Assembly (NCBI RefSeq): GCF_006715865.1
Contig: NZ_VFOA01000001.1
Span: 186,001-250,000, forward strand
Length of the DNA: 64,000 nt
Reading direction: 5' to 3'
Source: Cellulomonas sp. SLBN-39
GTDB lineage: Bacteria; Actinomycetota; Actinomycetes; Actinomycetales; Cellulomonadaceae
A program made the translations under genes and the position numbers. Shown in pieces: positions 8,915 through 17,861 of this stretch. How positions within the stretch are numbered: the first letter of the stretch is position 1; every line of letters starts with the position of its first letter. The notes under the pieces were generated by a model. That model was not told where the DNA came from. It searched no databases and saw only the letters and a program-made list of their open reading frames with translations.

Positions 8915-9460
8915 TCAGCCCGCCGGCGTCAGCAGCGCCTGCAGCTGGCCGCCGTAGGTCCGGGCCAGGACGTCACGGTCGGCCGCACGCAGCACCTCGT
9001 CCTCGGCGACCCACAGCGCGTAGAGCAGGCCACCCACGAGCGCCGCCGCCAGCCGGGCCCGCAGGTCCGCGTCGGCGCCCTCCAGCCGGGCGCGCAGCGG
9101 CGCGACGAACAGGTCCTCGTGCACCGTGCGCAGCCTCGACCCGACGGGCCCCAGCGCGCTCGCCCGCACCAGCGCGAGGAAGACGCCCCGCACGTGGTCG
9201 TCGGCGTCGAGCAGGTACCGCACGAACCGCTCGCCCAGCGTCCCGACGGGCCCCTCGTCCAGCGGCTGCCCGAGGTCGAGGTGCATCGTGTCGAGGAACA
9301 GCGCCTCCTTCGACGTGAAGTGCCGGATCACCAGCGCCGGGTCGACACCCGCGTCCGCCGCGATCCGGCGCACCGACGTGCCGGCGTACCCGTGCGCGGC
9401 GAACAGCCGCGTCGCCGAGCCGTGCACCCGGTCGCGCGTCCGCGCCGCCTCACCCGCCAT
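8915..9460 (-). CDS. TetR/AcrR-family transcriptional regulator
   Basis: 181 residues. The N-terminal HTH is clear (TRLFAAHGYAGTSVRRIAA, then AGVDPALVIRHFTSKEALF). The C-terminal ligand domain resembles the common actinobacterial TetR_C_17 type (GVFLALVRASALGP...). It precedes the SDR gene on the same strand, with 140 bp between them holding a palindromic operator. Because the palindrome lies downstream of this gene, it should control the SDR rather than the regulator itself. Inducer unknown. Confidence 0.92.
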   Translation of the reverse strand: MAGEAARTRDRVHGSATRLFAAHGYAGTSVRRIAADAGVDPALVIRHFTSKEALFLDTMHLDLGQPLDEGPVGTLGERFVRYLLDADDHVRGVFLALVRASALGPVGSRLRTVHEDLFVAPLRARLEGADADLRARLAAALVGGLLYALWVAEDEVLRAADRDVLARTYGGQLQALLTPAG

Positions 9461-9496
9461 GCCCGCAGCGTACGAGACGGCGGCGTGGGCAGAGGC

Positions 9497-10597
9497 TCAG
9501 GCGACGAGGCCCGCCCCGCGCAGCTCCACCGTCAGGTCGTGCGGGTTCGACGCGGCCGCGAGCGCGTCGTCGTAGGTGATGACGTCGTCGCGCACGAGCC
9601 CGAACAGGTGCTGGTCGAAGGTCTGCATCTTGTAGAAGTCGCCGTCGCGGATGAGGTCCACCAGCGGCGGGTTCTCCTGCGGCTCGACGATCGCCTCGGC
9701 GGTCCGGCCCGTGTTGACCATGACCTCGACCGCGGAGCAGCGCCCGTTGCCGTCGGCGCGGCGCACCAGGCGCTGCGACACGATGCCGCGCAGGGACTGC
9801 GCGAGGGCGATCCGCACCTGCTTCTGCTCGTGCGGGGGGAAGAAGTCGACGATGCGGTTGATGGTCTCGGCCGCGTCGATCGTGTGCAGCGTCGACAGGA
9901 CCAGGTGCCCGGTCTCGGCCGCGGACAGGGCCGCGCGGACCGTCTCGACGTCGCGCATCTCGCCCACGAGGATCACGTCCGGGTCCTGGCGCATCGCCGC
10001 GCGCAGGGCCACGGTGAAGTCCGCGGTGTCCTGTCGGACCTCGCGCTGGGAGACGATCGCCTTCTTGTCCTTGTGCAGGATCTCGATGGGGTCCTCGATC
10101 GTGACGATGTTGACCTCGCGGTACGTGTTGATGAGGTCGACCATCGACGCGAGCGTGGTGGTCTTGCCCGAGCCCGTGGGCCCGGTGACGAGCACGAGGC
10201 CGCGCGGCTCGAGCGCGAGCTCGCCGACCACCTCGGGCAGGCCGAGCTCGGTCATCGACTGGGCACCGACCGAGACCCGCCGGAACACCAGCCCGTACGT
10301 CCCGCGCGCCTGGTAGGCGTTCACGCGGAAGCGGCCGACGCCGGGCAGCGAGTAGGCGAAGTCCGCCTCCTTGGTCTCGCGGAACGTGTCCACGAGGTCG
10401 TGGGGCAGGACCTCCTCGAGCATGCGCGCCGTGTCGTCGGGCGACAGGTCGGGCGACTGGAGGCGGCGCAGGCGGCCGTCGACCCGCACCCGGGGCGCCG
10501 AGCCGACCTTGCAGTGCAGGTCGGACCCGTGCGTGCTCACGAGCGCGTGCAGGAAGGGGACGACGGACTGGATCGGCTCGCTCACGACCACAGACAT
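9497..10597 (-). CDS. PilT-type retraction ATPase
   Basis: 366-residue hexameric ATPase of the PilT branch of the secretion ATPase superfamily. Walker A GPTGSGKT at 139-146, Asp box IVTIEDPIE, Walker B-like DVILVGEMRD, then the His box GHLVLSTLHT and the PilT-typical AQSLRGIVSQRL. The N-terminal PAS-like domain (residues 8-110) is complete. In type IV pilus systems PilT drives pilus retraction. No pilin, PilB, PilC or PilM-Q gene is adjacent, so this copy is an orphan in the window. Divergent from the bL37 gene. Confidence 0.93.
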   Translation of the reverse strand: MSVVVSEPIQSVVPFLHALVSTHGSDLHCKVGSAPRVRVDGRLRRLQSPDLSPDDTARMLEEVLPHDLVDTFRETKEADFAYSLPGVGRFRVNAYQARGTYGLVFRRVSVGAQSMTELGLPEVVGELALEPRGLVLVTGPTGSGKTTTLASMVDLINTYREVNIVTIEDPIEILHKDKKAIVSQREVRQDTADFTVALRAAMRQDPDVILVGEMRDVETVRAALSAAETGHLVLSTLHTIDAAETINRIVDFFPPHEQKQVRIALAQSLRGIVSQRLVRRADGNGRCSAVEVMVNTGRTAEAIVEPQENPPLVDLIRDGDFYKMQTFDQHLFGLVRDDVITYDDALAAASNPHDLTVELRGAGLVA

Positions 10598-10749
10598 CGG
10601 CCGCCGGTGCCCCCGACTTGAGCGGTGCGGGGCCCCGGCGGGCGCCGGGTGTGCGAACGGCGGCCCTGACCTGTGGGACGATGGTCGGCGAGAACCCGGT
10701 GCGTCGACGTCTCGCGCGTGCGCACCAGATGAACGAGGAGATCGATCTC

Positions 10750-10824
10750 ATGAGCAAGCGCGGCCGCAAGCGTCGTTCCCGCAAGGGCAACGCTGCCAAC
10801 CACGGCAAGCGCCCCAACGCCTGA
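10750..10824 (+). CDS. 50S ribosomal protein bL37
   Basis: A 24-residue, strongly basic protein: MSKRGRKRRSRKG, then NAANHGKRPNA. This matches the tiny actinobacterial large-subunit protein bL37 first seen in mycobacterial ribosome structures, which ends in the same ANHGKRPNA. AGGAG at 10736-10740 lies 9 bases before the ATG. The frame is open for 44 more codons upstream, but the family length, the SD position and the known N-terminus support the short form. It stands alone, followed 22 bases later by a long terminator hairpin, so it is a monocistronic unit. Confidence 0.88.
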   Translation: MSKRGRKRRSRKGNAANHGKRPNA

Positions 10825-10846
10825 GCGTCGGCGCGCAGCACCCGTC

Positions 10847-10882
10847 ACGAAGGGCCCCGGAGCACGCTCCGGGGCCCTTCGT
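10847..10882 (+). terminator. Bidirectional hairpin terminator after bL37
   Basis: Perfect 17-bp arms (10847-10863 and 10866-10882), so the loop is tight and a few terminal pairs may open. It lies between the bL37 stop and the convergent rsrA-like gene and is symmetric enough to end both transcripts. No T-run follows. Confidence 0.85.
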
Positions 10883-10918
10883 CGTCCGTCACGCCGGACG
10901 GGTGCTGCGGCGCCGCCC

Positions 10919-11236
10919 TCAGACCTCGTCGGTCGGCACGACCTGCAGGCGCATCACGGTGATCTGCTCGTGGATGCGCAGCCGCAGCCCGGCAGGCGCC
11001 TGCTCCTTCTCGCAGCAGCGCCGCACCAGGGCCTTCATGACGACCTCGAGCTGCTCCTCGTGCAGGCACGGCGTGCACTCGGCGAGGTGCTCCTCGACGC
11101 GTTGACGGTCCAGCACCTCGAGCTCGGAGTCCACGTACTCCCACAGCCGCGCCACGGCCTCGTCGCAGGGCAGGCCCGCACCGCACGGGTCGGCGGCCTG
11201 CTGCTGCTCCCCGTGCCCCTCCCCCGGCGCGCTCAC
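10919..11236 (-). CDS. rsrA: Anti-sigma factor RsrA (zinc, thiol-sensing)
   Basis: 105-residue zinc-binding anti-sigma factor that should hold SigR inactive until its cysteines are oxidised. The ligand set Cys24, His50, Cys54, Cys57 has the same spacing as Cys11-His37-Cys41-Cys44 of Streptomyces RsrA, and a CC pair at 74-75 matches its Cys61-Cys62. HLAECTPC is the HxxxCxxC core. The GTG start overlaps the TGA of sigR (GTGA, four bases), so synthesis of the pair is coupled. In mycobacteria the equivalent is RshA. The call rests on motif spacing and position and is firm. Confidence 0.93.
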   Translation of the reverse strand: MSAPGEGHGEQQQAADPCGAGLPCDEAVARLWEYVDSELEVLDRQRVEEHLAECTPCLHEEQLEVVMKALVRRCCEKEQAPAGLRLRIHEQITVMRLQVVPTDEV

Positions 11237-11871
11237 CGCCCGGCCTCCGGCCCCGTCGGCGCGGCGGCCACGAGGCCGCGCTCGCGCGCGTAGTCCGACA
11301 GCAGCTCGCGCAGCTGTGCACGTCCGCGGTGCAGACGGGACATCACCGTCCCGATCGGCGTCCCCATGATCTCCGCGATCTCCTTGTAGGCGAAGCCCTC
11401 GACGTCGGCGAGGTACACCGCGATGCGGAAGTCCTCGCCGATGCGCTGCAGCGCGTCCTTCACGTCCGAGTCCGGCAGGTGGTCCAGGGCCTCGGCCTCC
11501 GCCGAGCGCAGGCCGCGCGACGTGTGCGACTCCGCCCGCGCCAGCTGCCAGTCCTCGATCTCCTCCGACCGCGACTGCTGCGGCTCGCGCTGCTTCTTGC
11601 GGTAGGTGTTGATGTAGGTGTTCGTCAGGATCCGGTACAGCCACGCCTTGAGGTTCGTGCCCGGTCGGTACTGGTGGAACGCCGCGAACGCCTTGGTGAA
11701 GGCCTCCTGGACGAGGTCCTCGGCGTCGGCCGGGTTCCGGGTCATCCGCAGCGCGGCGCCGTACAGCTGGTCGAGGTAGACCAGCGCCTCGGCCTCGAAC
11801 CTGTCGGTGCGCGCGGCGTCGTCCTCCGACTCCGGAGCCCTCGTGGTGCCCGTGGGCAGGTCCTCGCTCAT
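11233..11871 (-). CDS. sigR: ECF RNA polymerase sigma factor SigR/SigH
   Basis: 212 residues from the ATG at 11871. Region 2 ([20 protein letters not shown], then [21 protein letters not shown]) and region 4 ([34 protein letters not shown]) are complete and typical of the SigR/SigH thiol-stress group. It directs transcription of thiol-repair genes and is followed by its antagonist rsrA with a 4-base overlap. The frame stays open another 96 codons upstream, through a SigR-like promoter, and an in-frame ATG at 12072 would add 67 residues. Streptomyces makes a longer, unstable SigR' from an upstream self-controlled promoter, so a long isoform is possible. No clear SD precedes 11871. Confidence 0.93.
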   Translation of the reverse strand: MSEDLPTGTTRAPESEDDAARTDRFEAEALVYLDQLYGAALRMTRNPADAEDLVQEAFTKAFAAFHQYRPGTNLKAWLYRILTNTYINTYRKKQREPQQSRSEEIEDWQLARAESHTSRGLRSAEAEALDHLPDSDVKDALQRIGEDFRIAVYLADVEGFAYKEIAEIMGTPIGTVMSRLHRGRAQLRELLSDYARERGLVAAAPTGPEAGR

Positions 11872-12197
11872 CGCCCACGAGCCTAGACCGCTCACCTGAG
11901 AGCCACCTGCGGACGCCCTGGGTGCGGCACCGAGGCCCACCGGCACGGCGGCGGCAGACACGTCGATGCGGGTCACGGGCACGCGCAGGGGCGCCGCCAC
12001 GAGGACGGCAGGGTCGGGGGTGGGGACGACGGACGTCGTCGCGTCGTCCCGGGTCGCCACGGCACAGCTCATGGGGGCCACAACACGGACGCGCCGGTGC
12101 CGCATTCCCGCGCCCGACCAGCCGTCCGCGCCGGGCCGCACTAGCGTGGAGGCGATCACCGTGCCCGGTCCTGGTCCGGGACGTCGAGGAGGTTCTC
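11872..12197. other. 326-bp intergenic region between sigR and the DoxX-like gene
   Basis: No separate gene is seen. On the minus strand it is an in-frame open extension of sigR up to 12159 and contains the candidate SigR promoter. On the plus strand it ends with the GAGGAGG ribosome site (12186-12192) of the DoxX-like gene. Confidence 0.6.
12082..12108 (-). promoter_or_regulatory. Candidate SigR-type promoter (autoregulation)
   Basis: On the minus strand GGAAT (12108-12104), 19 bases, GTT (12084-12082). The known SigR/SigH consensus is GGAAT-N18/19-GTT. It lies upstream of the long open frame of sigR and just before the in-frame ATG at 12072, the layout of the Streptomyces sigRp2 feedback promoter. 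Confidence 0.55.
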
Positions 12198-12734
12198 GTG
12201 CTGCTGCGCCGCGTCGCCCGTCCGTTGTTCGCCTCGTGGTTCCTCACCCAGGGGCTCGACGCCCTGCGCCACCCGGCCGCGCACGCCCGCCGCGCGCGCG
12301 AGGGCGTGGCCGCCGTCGCGGACCGCGTGCCCGCCCAGGCCCGCACCGGCGTGGGCGGGCCCGTCGCCGACGTGCTCGAGGGCCGCCTGACGGACGCGCA
12401 GATGGCCACGGCCGTGCAGGCGCACGGCGCCGCGGTCGTCGTCGCGGCCGCGATGCTCGCGGTGGGCCGCGCGCCGCGGACGGCCGCGCTGGCGCTCGCG
12501 GGGCTGACGCTGCCCCTCGCGCTCGTCGACCTGCCGGTCGGCGGGCGGCGCACCCTGACGCCGCAGGCCCGTCAGGAGCGCACCGAGCGGTTCGTGCGCG
12601 CCGTGGCGTTCACCGGCGGTGCGCTGCTCGCCGGCATCGACCTCGAGGGGCGCCCCGGCGTCTCGTGGCGCCTCCAGCACGCGCGTGCCGACCGCGCGCG
12701 CCTCGCCCAGGCCCGCGCGGACGCCACGGCGTGA
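12198..12734 (+). CDS. DoxX-like membrane protein
   Basis: 178 residues from a GTG five bases after GAGGAGG. The start [21 protein letters not shown] resembles the first helix of DoxX proteins, and two more hydrophobic stretches follow ([32 protein letters not shown]; then [14 protein letters not shown]). DoxX relatives are small inner-membrane proteins linked to redox and thiol homeostasis. Its position back to back with sigR fits such a role but does not prove it. The C-terminal ~25 residues are basic and cytosolic-looking. Confidence 0.75.
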   Translation: MLLRRVARPLFASWFLTQGLDALRHPAAHARRAREGVAAVADRVPAQARTGVGGPVADVLEGRLTDAQMATAVQAHGAAVVVAAAMLAVGRAPRTAALALAGLTLPLALVDLPVGGRRTLTPQARQERTERFVRAVAFTGGALLAGIDLEGRPGVSWRLQHARADRARLAQARADATA

Positions 12735-12750
12735 GCGCGCACGGCCTCGC

Positions 12751-12762
12751 TAGCCTGGGCGC
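12751..12762 (+). promoter_or_regulatory. Leaderless promoter element of aroA
   Basis: TAGCCT at 12751-12756 followed by 6 bases and the aroA ATG, placing transcription start at or next to the start codon. No good -35 is visible. Confidence 0.5.
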
Positions 12763-14073
12763 ATGACGACCCCGAGCACCCCCACCTGGTCGGCGCCGCT
12801 CGCCGACGGCCCGCTCGACGCGCTGGTGGAGGTGCCCGGCTCGAAGTCGCTGTCGAACCGCTACCTGGTCCTCGCGGCCCTCGGCGACGGCCCGAGCCGG
12901 CTGCGCGGGGTCCTGCGCTCGCGCGACACCAGCCTGATGGCGGACGCGCTGCGGGCCCTGGGCTCCCGGGTCGACGAGGACGGCGCCGACTGGGTCGTCA
13001 CGCCCGGCCCGGTCCGGGGAGACGTCGACGTCGCGTGCGGCCTCGCGGGCACCGTGATGCGGTTCCTGCCCGCCGTCGCCGCGCTGGCGGACGGCCCGGT
13101 GCGGTTCGACGGCGACCCGCAGGCGCGGCTGCGCCCCATGGGGCCGGTGCTCGAGGCGCTGCGCGGGCTCGGCGTGCGCGTCGACGAGGACGGCGAGCCG
13201 GGGCGGCTGCCGTTCACGGTGCACGGGCGCGGGTCGGTCGCCGGGGGGCACGTCGACGTCGACGCGTCGGGGTCGAGCCAGTTCGTGTCCGGGCTGCTGC
13301 TCGCGGCGTCGCGGTTCGAGCACGGGCTGACGGTGCGGCACACCGGTGCGACGCTGCCGAGCCTGCCGCACATCGAGATGACCGTCGCGGTGCTGCGTGC
13401 GGCGGGCGTGACGGTCGACGACTCGCGGCCCGAGATCTGGCGCGTCGAGCCCGGCCCCGTCGCGGCGCGGGACCTGCGGGTCGAGCCGGACCTGTCGAAC
13501 GCGGCACCGTTCCTGTGCGCCGCGATCATCGCCGGCGGCACCGTCCGGGTGCCCGGCTGGCCGGCGAGCACCACCCAGCCGGGCGGCCTGCTGCCCGGCA
13601 TCCTCGAGCGCTTCGGGGCGTCGGTGAGCCTCGAGGGCGACGTGCTCGCGGTCTCCGGCACCGGTCAGGTGCACGGCGTCGACCTCGACCTGCGTGCCGC
13701 CGGCGAGCTCGCCCCGACGCTCGCCGCCCTGGCCGTGCACGCGGGCTCGCCGACCCGGCTGCGCGGGATCGCGCACCTGCGGGGGCACGAGACGGACCGT
13801 CTGGCCGCCCTCTCGGCCGAGATCACCCGGCTCGGCGGGCAGGCCGAGCAGACCTCCGACGGGCTCGTCATCACCCCGCGGCCGCTGCGCGCGGGCACGT
13901 GGCACTCGTACGCGGACCACCGCATGGCCACCGCCGGGGCGCTCGTGGGTCTGCGGGTGCCCGGGGTGCAGGTCGAGGACGTCGCGACCACGGCCAAGAC
14001 GCTGCCGGGCTTCGTCGACCTGTGGGCCGCGATGCTCACGCCGGGCGCCGTCCGCGCGGGGGCCGACGCCTGA
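12763..14073 (+). CDS. aroA: 3-phosphoshikimate 1-carboxyvinyltransferase (EPSP synthase)
   Basis: 436 residues, sixth step of the shikimate pathway, joining phosphoenolpyruvate to shikimate-3-phosphate in the cytosol. Motifs: [16 protein letters not shown] at the N-terminus, [17 protein letters not shown] for the PEP site (the class I LGNAGTAMRPL is replaced by LAGTVMRF), [12 protein letters not shown], and [10 protein letters not shown] near the end. Full length for the family. It has a leaderless-type promoter and its TGA overlaps the rsgA ATG by one base. The sigR-aroA-rsgA neighbourhood is conserved in actinobacteria. Confidence 0.96.
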   Translation: MTTPSTPTWSAPLADGPLDALVEVPGSKSLSNRYLVLAALGDGPSRLRGVLRSRDTSLMADALRALGSRVDEDGADWVVTPGPVRGDVDVACGLAGTVMRFLPAVAALADGPVRFDGDPQARLRPMGPVLEALRGLGVRVDEDGEPGRLPFTVHGRGSVAGGHVDVDASGSSQFVSGLLLAASRFEHGLTVRHTGATLPSLPHIEMTVAVLRAAGVTVDDSRPEIWRVEPGPVAARDLRVEPDLSNAAPFLCAAIIAGGTVRVPGWPASTTQPGGLLPGILERFGASVSLEGDVLAVSGTGQVHGVDLDLRAAGELAPTLAALAVHAGSPTRLRGIAHLRGHETDRLAALSAEITRLGGQAEQTSDGLVITPRPLRAGTWHSYADHRMATAGALVGLRVPGVQVEDVATTAKTLPGFVDLWAAMLTPGAVRAGADA

Positions 14074-15137
14074 TGCCCGCACGGGCCTTCGACGAGCGCG
14101 ACGTCCGCATCCGCCCCGGCAAGGGCTCGCGGCCGCGCACCAAGCAGCGGCCCGAGCACGCCGACGCGCGCACCGCGATGGTCGTGGCCGTCGACCGCGG
14201 GCGGTACACCGTCCTCGTCGACCCCGGCGGCCCCGACGAGACGCGGGTGCTGGCCATGAAGGCCCGCGAGCTGGGGCGCCAGCGGGTCGTGCCCGGCGAC
14301 CGCGTCGACGTCGTCGGCGACACCAGCGGCGACGACGGCTCGCTCGCGCGCATCGTGCGGATCGGCGACCGGCGCACCGTGCTGCGCCGCACCGCCGACG
14401 ACACCGACCCCGTCGAGCGTGTCATCGTCGCCAACGCCGACACCCTCGTGGTGGTCACCGCGCTGGCCGACCCCGAGCCGCGCACCCGCATGATCGACCG
14501 GTGCGTCGCCGCGGCGTACGACGCCCGCATGGACGTCGTCCTCGCCCTGACGAAGGCCGACCTGGCGTCCGCCGACGAGCTCACCGCGATGTACGCGCCC
14601 ATCGGGGTGGAGGTCGTCGTGACCCGCCGCGGCGACGACGGCGCGATCGTCGGCCTCGACGTGCTGCGCGACCGGCTCGACGGCGAGATCTCGGTGCTCG
14701 TGGGGCACTCGGGCGTCGGCAAGTCCACGCTCGTCAACGCCCTGGTCCCGGACGCGCGCCGGGCCATCGGGCGGGTCAACGACGTCACCGGCCGCGGCCG
14801 GCACACCTCGACGTCAGCCGTGGCCCTGGAGGTCCCCGGCACGCGCGAGCCGACGTGGGTCGTCGACACCCCGGGCGTGCGCTCCTTCGGCCTCGCGCAC
14901 GTCGACCCCGCGCACCTGCTGCACGCGTTCGCCGACCTGGCCGCCGTGGCCGAGGAGTGCCCCCGCGGCTGCACGCACCTGGAGGGGTCGCCGGACTGCG
15001 CGCTCGACGAGTGGGTGGAGGCCGCCGCCGACGACGAGACGCGCGCCGCACGGGCCGCACGGCTCACCTCGTTCCGTCGCCTCCTGCTCAGCCGGCTCGG
15101 CACCACCGACGCGGACGCGCCCGACCGGCCCCGCTGA
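14073..15137 (+). CDS. rsgA: Ribosome small subunit GTPase RsgA
   Basis: 354-residue circularly permuted GTPase that helps 30S maturation. An N-terminal basic tail is followed by an OB fold (about 35-100). The G motifs appear in permuted order: G4 LTKAD at 159-163, G1 GHSGVGKST at 211-219, G3 DTPG. The zinc motif CPRGCTHLEGSPDC lies near the C-terminus. Translationally coupled to aroA by a TGATG overlap. Full length, no anomaly. Confidence 0.95.
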   Translation: MPARAFDERDVRIRPGKGSRPRTKQRPEHADARTAMVVAVDRGRYTVLVDPGGPDETRVLAMKARELGRQRVVPGDRVDVVGDTSGDDGSLARIVRIGDRRTVLRRTADDTDPVERVIVANADTLVVVTALADPEPRTRMIDRCVAAAYDARMDVVLALTKADLASADELTAMYAPIGVEVVVTRRGDDGAIVGLDVLRDRLDGEISVLVGHSGVGKSTLVNALVPDARRAIGRVNDVTGRGRHTSTSAVALEVPGTREPTWVVDTPGVRSFGLAHVDPAHLLHAFADLAAVAEECPRGCTHLEGSPDCALDEWVEAAADDETRAARAARLTSFRRLLLSRLGTTDADAPDRPR

Positions 15138-15228
15138 CCGCGGCGCGCGTCCCGGCCTGCGCGCCACCACGGCCCCGGGCCTGCCCGCACCGGTACGGTG
15201 ACCTGCGACGACGGCGACGAGGAGCGAG

Positions 15229-16023
15229 ATGGCCCTGCACACCGGGTACGACGACGACCTGCGGCTGGCGCTCGTGATCGCCGACCAGGTCGACGCCCTG
15301 ACCATGTCGCGCTTCCGCGCGCTGGACCTGCGCGTGGACACCAAGCCCGACCTGAGCCCCGTCACGGACGCCGACCGGGCCGCCGAGGACTTCATCCGCG
15401 GCCAGCTCGCCCGGGCGCGGTCGCGCGACGCCGTGCACGGCGAGGAGGGCGACGACACCGGGCACGGACGTCGCCGCTGGGTGATCGACCCGATCGACGG
15501 CACCAAGAACTTCGTGCGGGGCGTGCCCGTGTGGGCCACGCTCATCGCCCTGATGGACGGCCCCGACGTCGTGCTCGGCGTGGTCAGCGCCCCCGCGCTG
15601 GGCAGGCGCTGGTGGGCGGCGCAGGGCTCCGGCGCCTGGACCGGACGTTCGCTGTCCGCGGCGACGCGGCTGCACGTGTCGTCCGTCGCCCGCCTGGAGG
15701 ACGCGTCGCTGTCGTACTCGAGCCTGTCCGGCTGGGACGAGCGTGGGCGCCTCGACGCGTTCGTCGGCCTGACCCGGCGCGTGTGGCGCACCCGGGCGTA
15801 CGGGGACTTCTGGTCGTACATGCTGCTCGCCGAGGGCGCCGTCGACATCGCCACCGAGCCCGAGCTCGAGCTCTACGACATGGCCGCGCTCGTGCCGGTC
15901 GTGGTGGAGGCCGGCGGGCGGTTCACGTCCCTGGACGGCACACCCGGCCCGCACGGCGGCGACGCGCTCGTCACCAACGGCCTCCTGCACGACGAGGTGC
16001 AGGCGCTCGTCGGGCGCCGCTGA
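15229..16023 (+). CDS. hisN: Histidinol-phosphatase (inositol monophosphatase family)
   Basis: 264 residues. Metal and phosphate motifs of the IMPase family are all present: [25 protein letters not shown], and a C-terminal block ending in [12 protein letters not shown] where the second Asp is replaced in part. The phrase NFVRGVP is typical of the actinobacterial HisN group, which dephosphorylates histidinol phosphate. GAGGAGCG stands just before the ATG, and TACGGT (15194-15199) could be its -10. Probably a separate unit from aroA-rsgA, 91 bp downstream. Inositol-phosphatase activity is the alternative. Confidence 0.88.
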   Translation: MALHTGYDDDLRLALVIADQVDALTMSRFRALDLRVDTKPDLSPVTDADRAAEDFIRGQLARARSRDAVHGEEGDDTGHGRRRWVIDPIDGTKNFVRGVPVWATLIALMDGPDVVLGVVSAPALGRRWWAAQGSGAWTGRSLSAATRLHVSSVARLEDASLSYSSLSGWDERGRLDAFVGLTRRVWRTRAYGDFWSYMLLAEGAVDIATEPELELYDMAALVPVVVEAGGRFTSLDGTPGPHGGDALVTNGLLHDEVQALVGRR

Positions 16024-16056
16024 CGTCGTCGCCGCGCCCGGCGCCCGCCGGCACCG

Positions 16057-16503
16057 TCAGACGCTGACCCAGCAGTACATCCCCGCGCGCGTCTGCCGGG
16101 CCTGCCGGGCGAGGTCCGCCAGGCCGCGCACGACCGGCAGCAGGTCGTCGGCCGTCCACGCCGCGAGCTCCTCGGTGCAGGACCAGGCCTGCGCGGCGTC
16201 GCGCAGCGCGGCCTCGTCGGCCGCGGCCAGGGCGACCACGAGACGCGGCGAGACGGGGACGACCATGCCCTCGCCGCCGTCCGTCGTCGCCAGCGGGTCC
16301 GGGTCGTCGACCTCCTCGTCGAGCCCCCGGACGATCTGCTCGAGCGTCCCTGCCGTGACGAACGGGTCGACGCCCTTCGCCTCGAACGTCGGCCACGCCG
16401 GCCCGCCGTCCGCGCCGGGCCGGCCCGGACCCCCGGCACGGTCGAGCGTCGCCACGGCGTCGGCGTCGGACGGGGCCACGAAGTAGTCGCACAGCACTCC
16501 CAT
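16057..16503 (-). CDS. Conserved actinobacterial hypothetical protein
   Basis: 148 residues beginning MGVLCDYFVAPSDADAV and ending AGMYCWVSV. Proteins with this same opening and a CW ending are widespread in actinobacteria; none has a known function to my knowledge. Mixed alpha/beta, acidic middle, no membrane segment. AGGA lies 8 bases before the ATG at 16503; in-frame starts a few codons upstream are possible. It is tail to tail with hisN. Confidence 0.75.
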   Translation of the reverse strand: MGVLCDYFVAPSDADAVATLDRAGGPGRPGADGGPAWPTFEAKGVDPFVTAGTLEQIVRGLDEEVDDPDPLATTDGGEGMVVPVSPRLVVALAAADEAALRDAAQAWSCTEELAAWTADDLLPVVRGLADLARQARQTRAGMYCWVSV

Positions 16504-16563
16504 GGCGCGCATCCTGCCCTGCCCCACCGACAGCGGCCGTCCGGCGCCGGGCGGGCGCGCGGC

Positions 16564-16998
16564 TCAGGCGGGCACGAGGCCGGCCGGTACGGCGACCGTC
16601 GCCCGGGCGCACGTCGGTCCCACGACGGCGCGCCCCGCGGCCGTCCCGGCGGCGTGCGGACGCAGCACCAGCGGGACGCGGTGCACGACCGCGCCCCCGC
16701 GGCGGACGACCACGGTCACCCCGCCCCCGGGCACCACGGCCGCGACGCCCTGCCACCGCGGCCCGGGCGCGTGCCCCGGCGTGACGCTCGCACCGCTGCC
16801 CGCCGGCCACTCGACGTCCACGGTCAGCGCGGAGCGGTCGGGCCAGGCGTCGTCGAGGCGCACGTCCACGCTCGTCGCCCAGCCGACGGCCGGGTGCCGG
16901 GCCGCGCCCGCTGCCGCCCGCACGAAGGCGCTCCACGCCGCGACGGCCACGACGCCGGCGGCGAGCAGCGTGGCGCGGTTCCGGTCTCGGACGTCCAT
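16564..16998 (-). CDS. Membrane-anchored or exported hypothetical protein
   Basis: 144 residues. A single hydrophobic stretch at about 9-30 (ATLLAAGVVAVAAWSAFVRAA) after a basic start suggests a signal anchor. The exported remainder is rich in valine and beta-strand pattern and has one cysteine. GGAGG lies 5 bases before the ATG. I do not recognise the family. It sits between the conserved hypothetical gene and the HAD phosphatase, all on the minus strand. Confidence 0.6.
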   Translation of the reverse strand: MDVRDRNRATLLAAGVVAVAAWSAFVRAAAGAARHPAVGWATSVDVRLDDAWPDRSALTVDVEWPAGSGASVTPGHAPGPRWQGVAAVVPGGGVTVVVRRGGAVVHRVPLVLRPHAAGTAAGRAVVGPTCARATVAVPAGLVPA

Positions 16999-17108
16999 GC
17001 GGGCCTCCCGGTGGCGGGCGACGACGGTGGCGCCACCCTGCTGCCCCGTCTGTGTCGTGGGACCGCCGGGCCTTGCACGCGCCCCGGGGCCGGCCGACGC
17101 CGCGCCGC

Positions 17109-17861
17109 TCAGCCGGGCAGGCCGAGCACCTCGGGGAGCTCGTCGAGGGACGTCACGACGTGCACGCCCGCGGCCCGCGCGGCGGCGACGTCCGCGTCGG
17201 TGACGGGCACGCGCCGCGGCCCGGGCCGGTCGACCCAGACCCCGACGAGCCCCGCCGCGGCCGCGGCGCGCGCGTCCACGTCGAGCTCGTCGCCCACGTA
17301 CGCGGTGCGGGCCGGGTCGGTGCCCAGCCGGCGGCACGCCTCGACGAACACCCGCGGGTCGGGCTTGCCGATGCCCAGGGTGTCGACGCCCACCAGCACC
17401 TCGAGGTGCTGGTCCAGGCCCGCGCGGACGAGCTTGCTCGTCTGGTAGTCCGTCGCCGCGTTCGTCAGCGAGCCCACCACGAGACCGGCGCCGATCACCC
17501 GCCGCAGGGCGTCGTGCGCGTCGGGGTGCGCGGTCCACGCGCCCACGAACCCAGCCTCGAAGACCTCGTCCCACACGTCGTAGGCGTCGTCGTCGAGCAC
17601 GGGCCCGCCGAACGCGGCGTGCAGCTCGTTGGCGCGGGTCATGCGCTGCGCGCGGTACGTCGTCTCGCCGCGGGTGTACGCCCGGTAGTGCCCACCGGCG
17701 TCCGCCCGCCACGCCGCCAGGGCCCGGGCGACGGTCGCCTCGTCGGCACCGGGCACGTACGTGCGCAGCACCTGACCGATGGCGACGGCGAAGGCCGCCC
17801 GCGTGTCGACGAGGGTGTCGTCGATGTCGAACAGGACCCCGTCGACGGATGCGCCGGTCAC
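17109..17861 (-). CDS. HAD-family hydrolase
   Basis: 250 residues. Motif I is [12 protein letters not shown], motif II about [11 protein letters not shown], motif [11 protein letters not shown], and motif [20 protein letters not shown] helical cap lies between I and II, so it is a class I HAD phosphatase such as a phosphoglycolate- or nucleotide-phosphatase-like enzyme; the substrate cannot be told. Its GTG overlaps the gltX stop by four bases (GTGA), so it is coupled to gltX. Confidence 0.9.
   Translation of the reverse strand: MTGASVDGVLFDIDDTLVDTRAAFAVAIGQVLRTYVPGADEATVARALAAWRADAGGHYRAYTRGETTYRAQRMTRANELHAAFGGPVLDDDAYDVWDEVFEAGFVGAWTAHPDAHDALRRVIGAGLVVGSLTNAATDYQTSKLVRAGLDQHLEVLVGVDTLGIGKPDPRVFVEACRRLGTDPARTAYVGDELDVDARAAAAAGLVGVWVDRPGPRRVPVTDADVAAARAAGVHVVTSLDELPEVLGLPG

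Noticed and set aside
10618-10749. N-terminal extension of the bL37 frame
   Set aside because: The known protein is 24 residues and the AGGAG site fits the short start.
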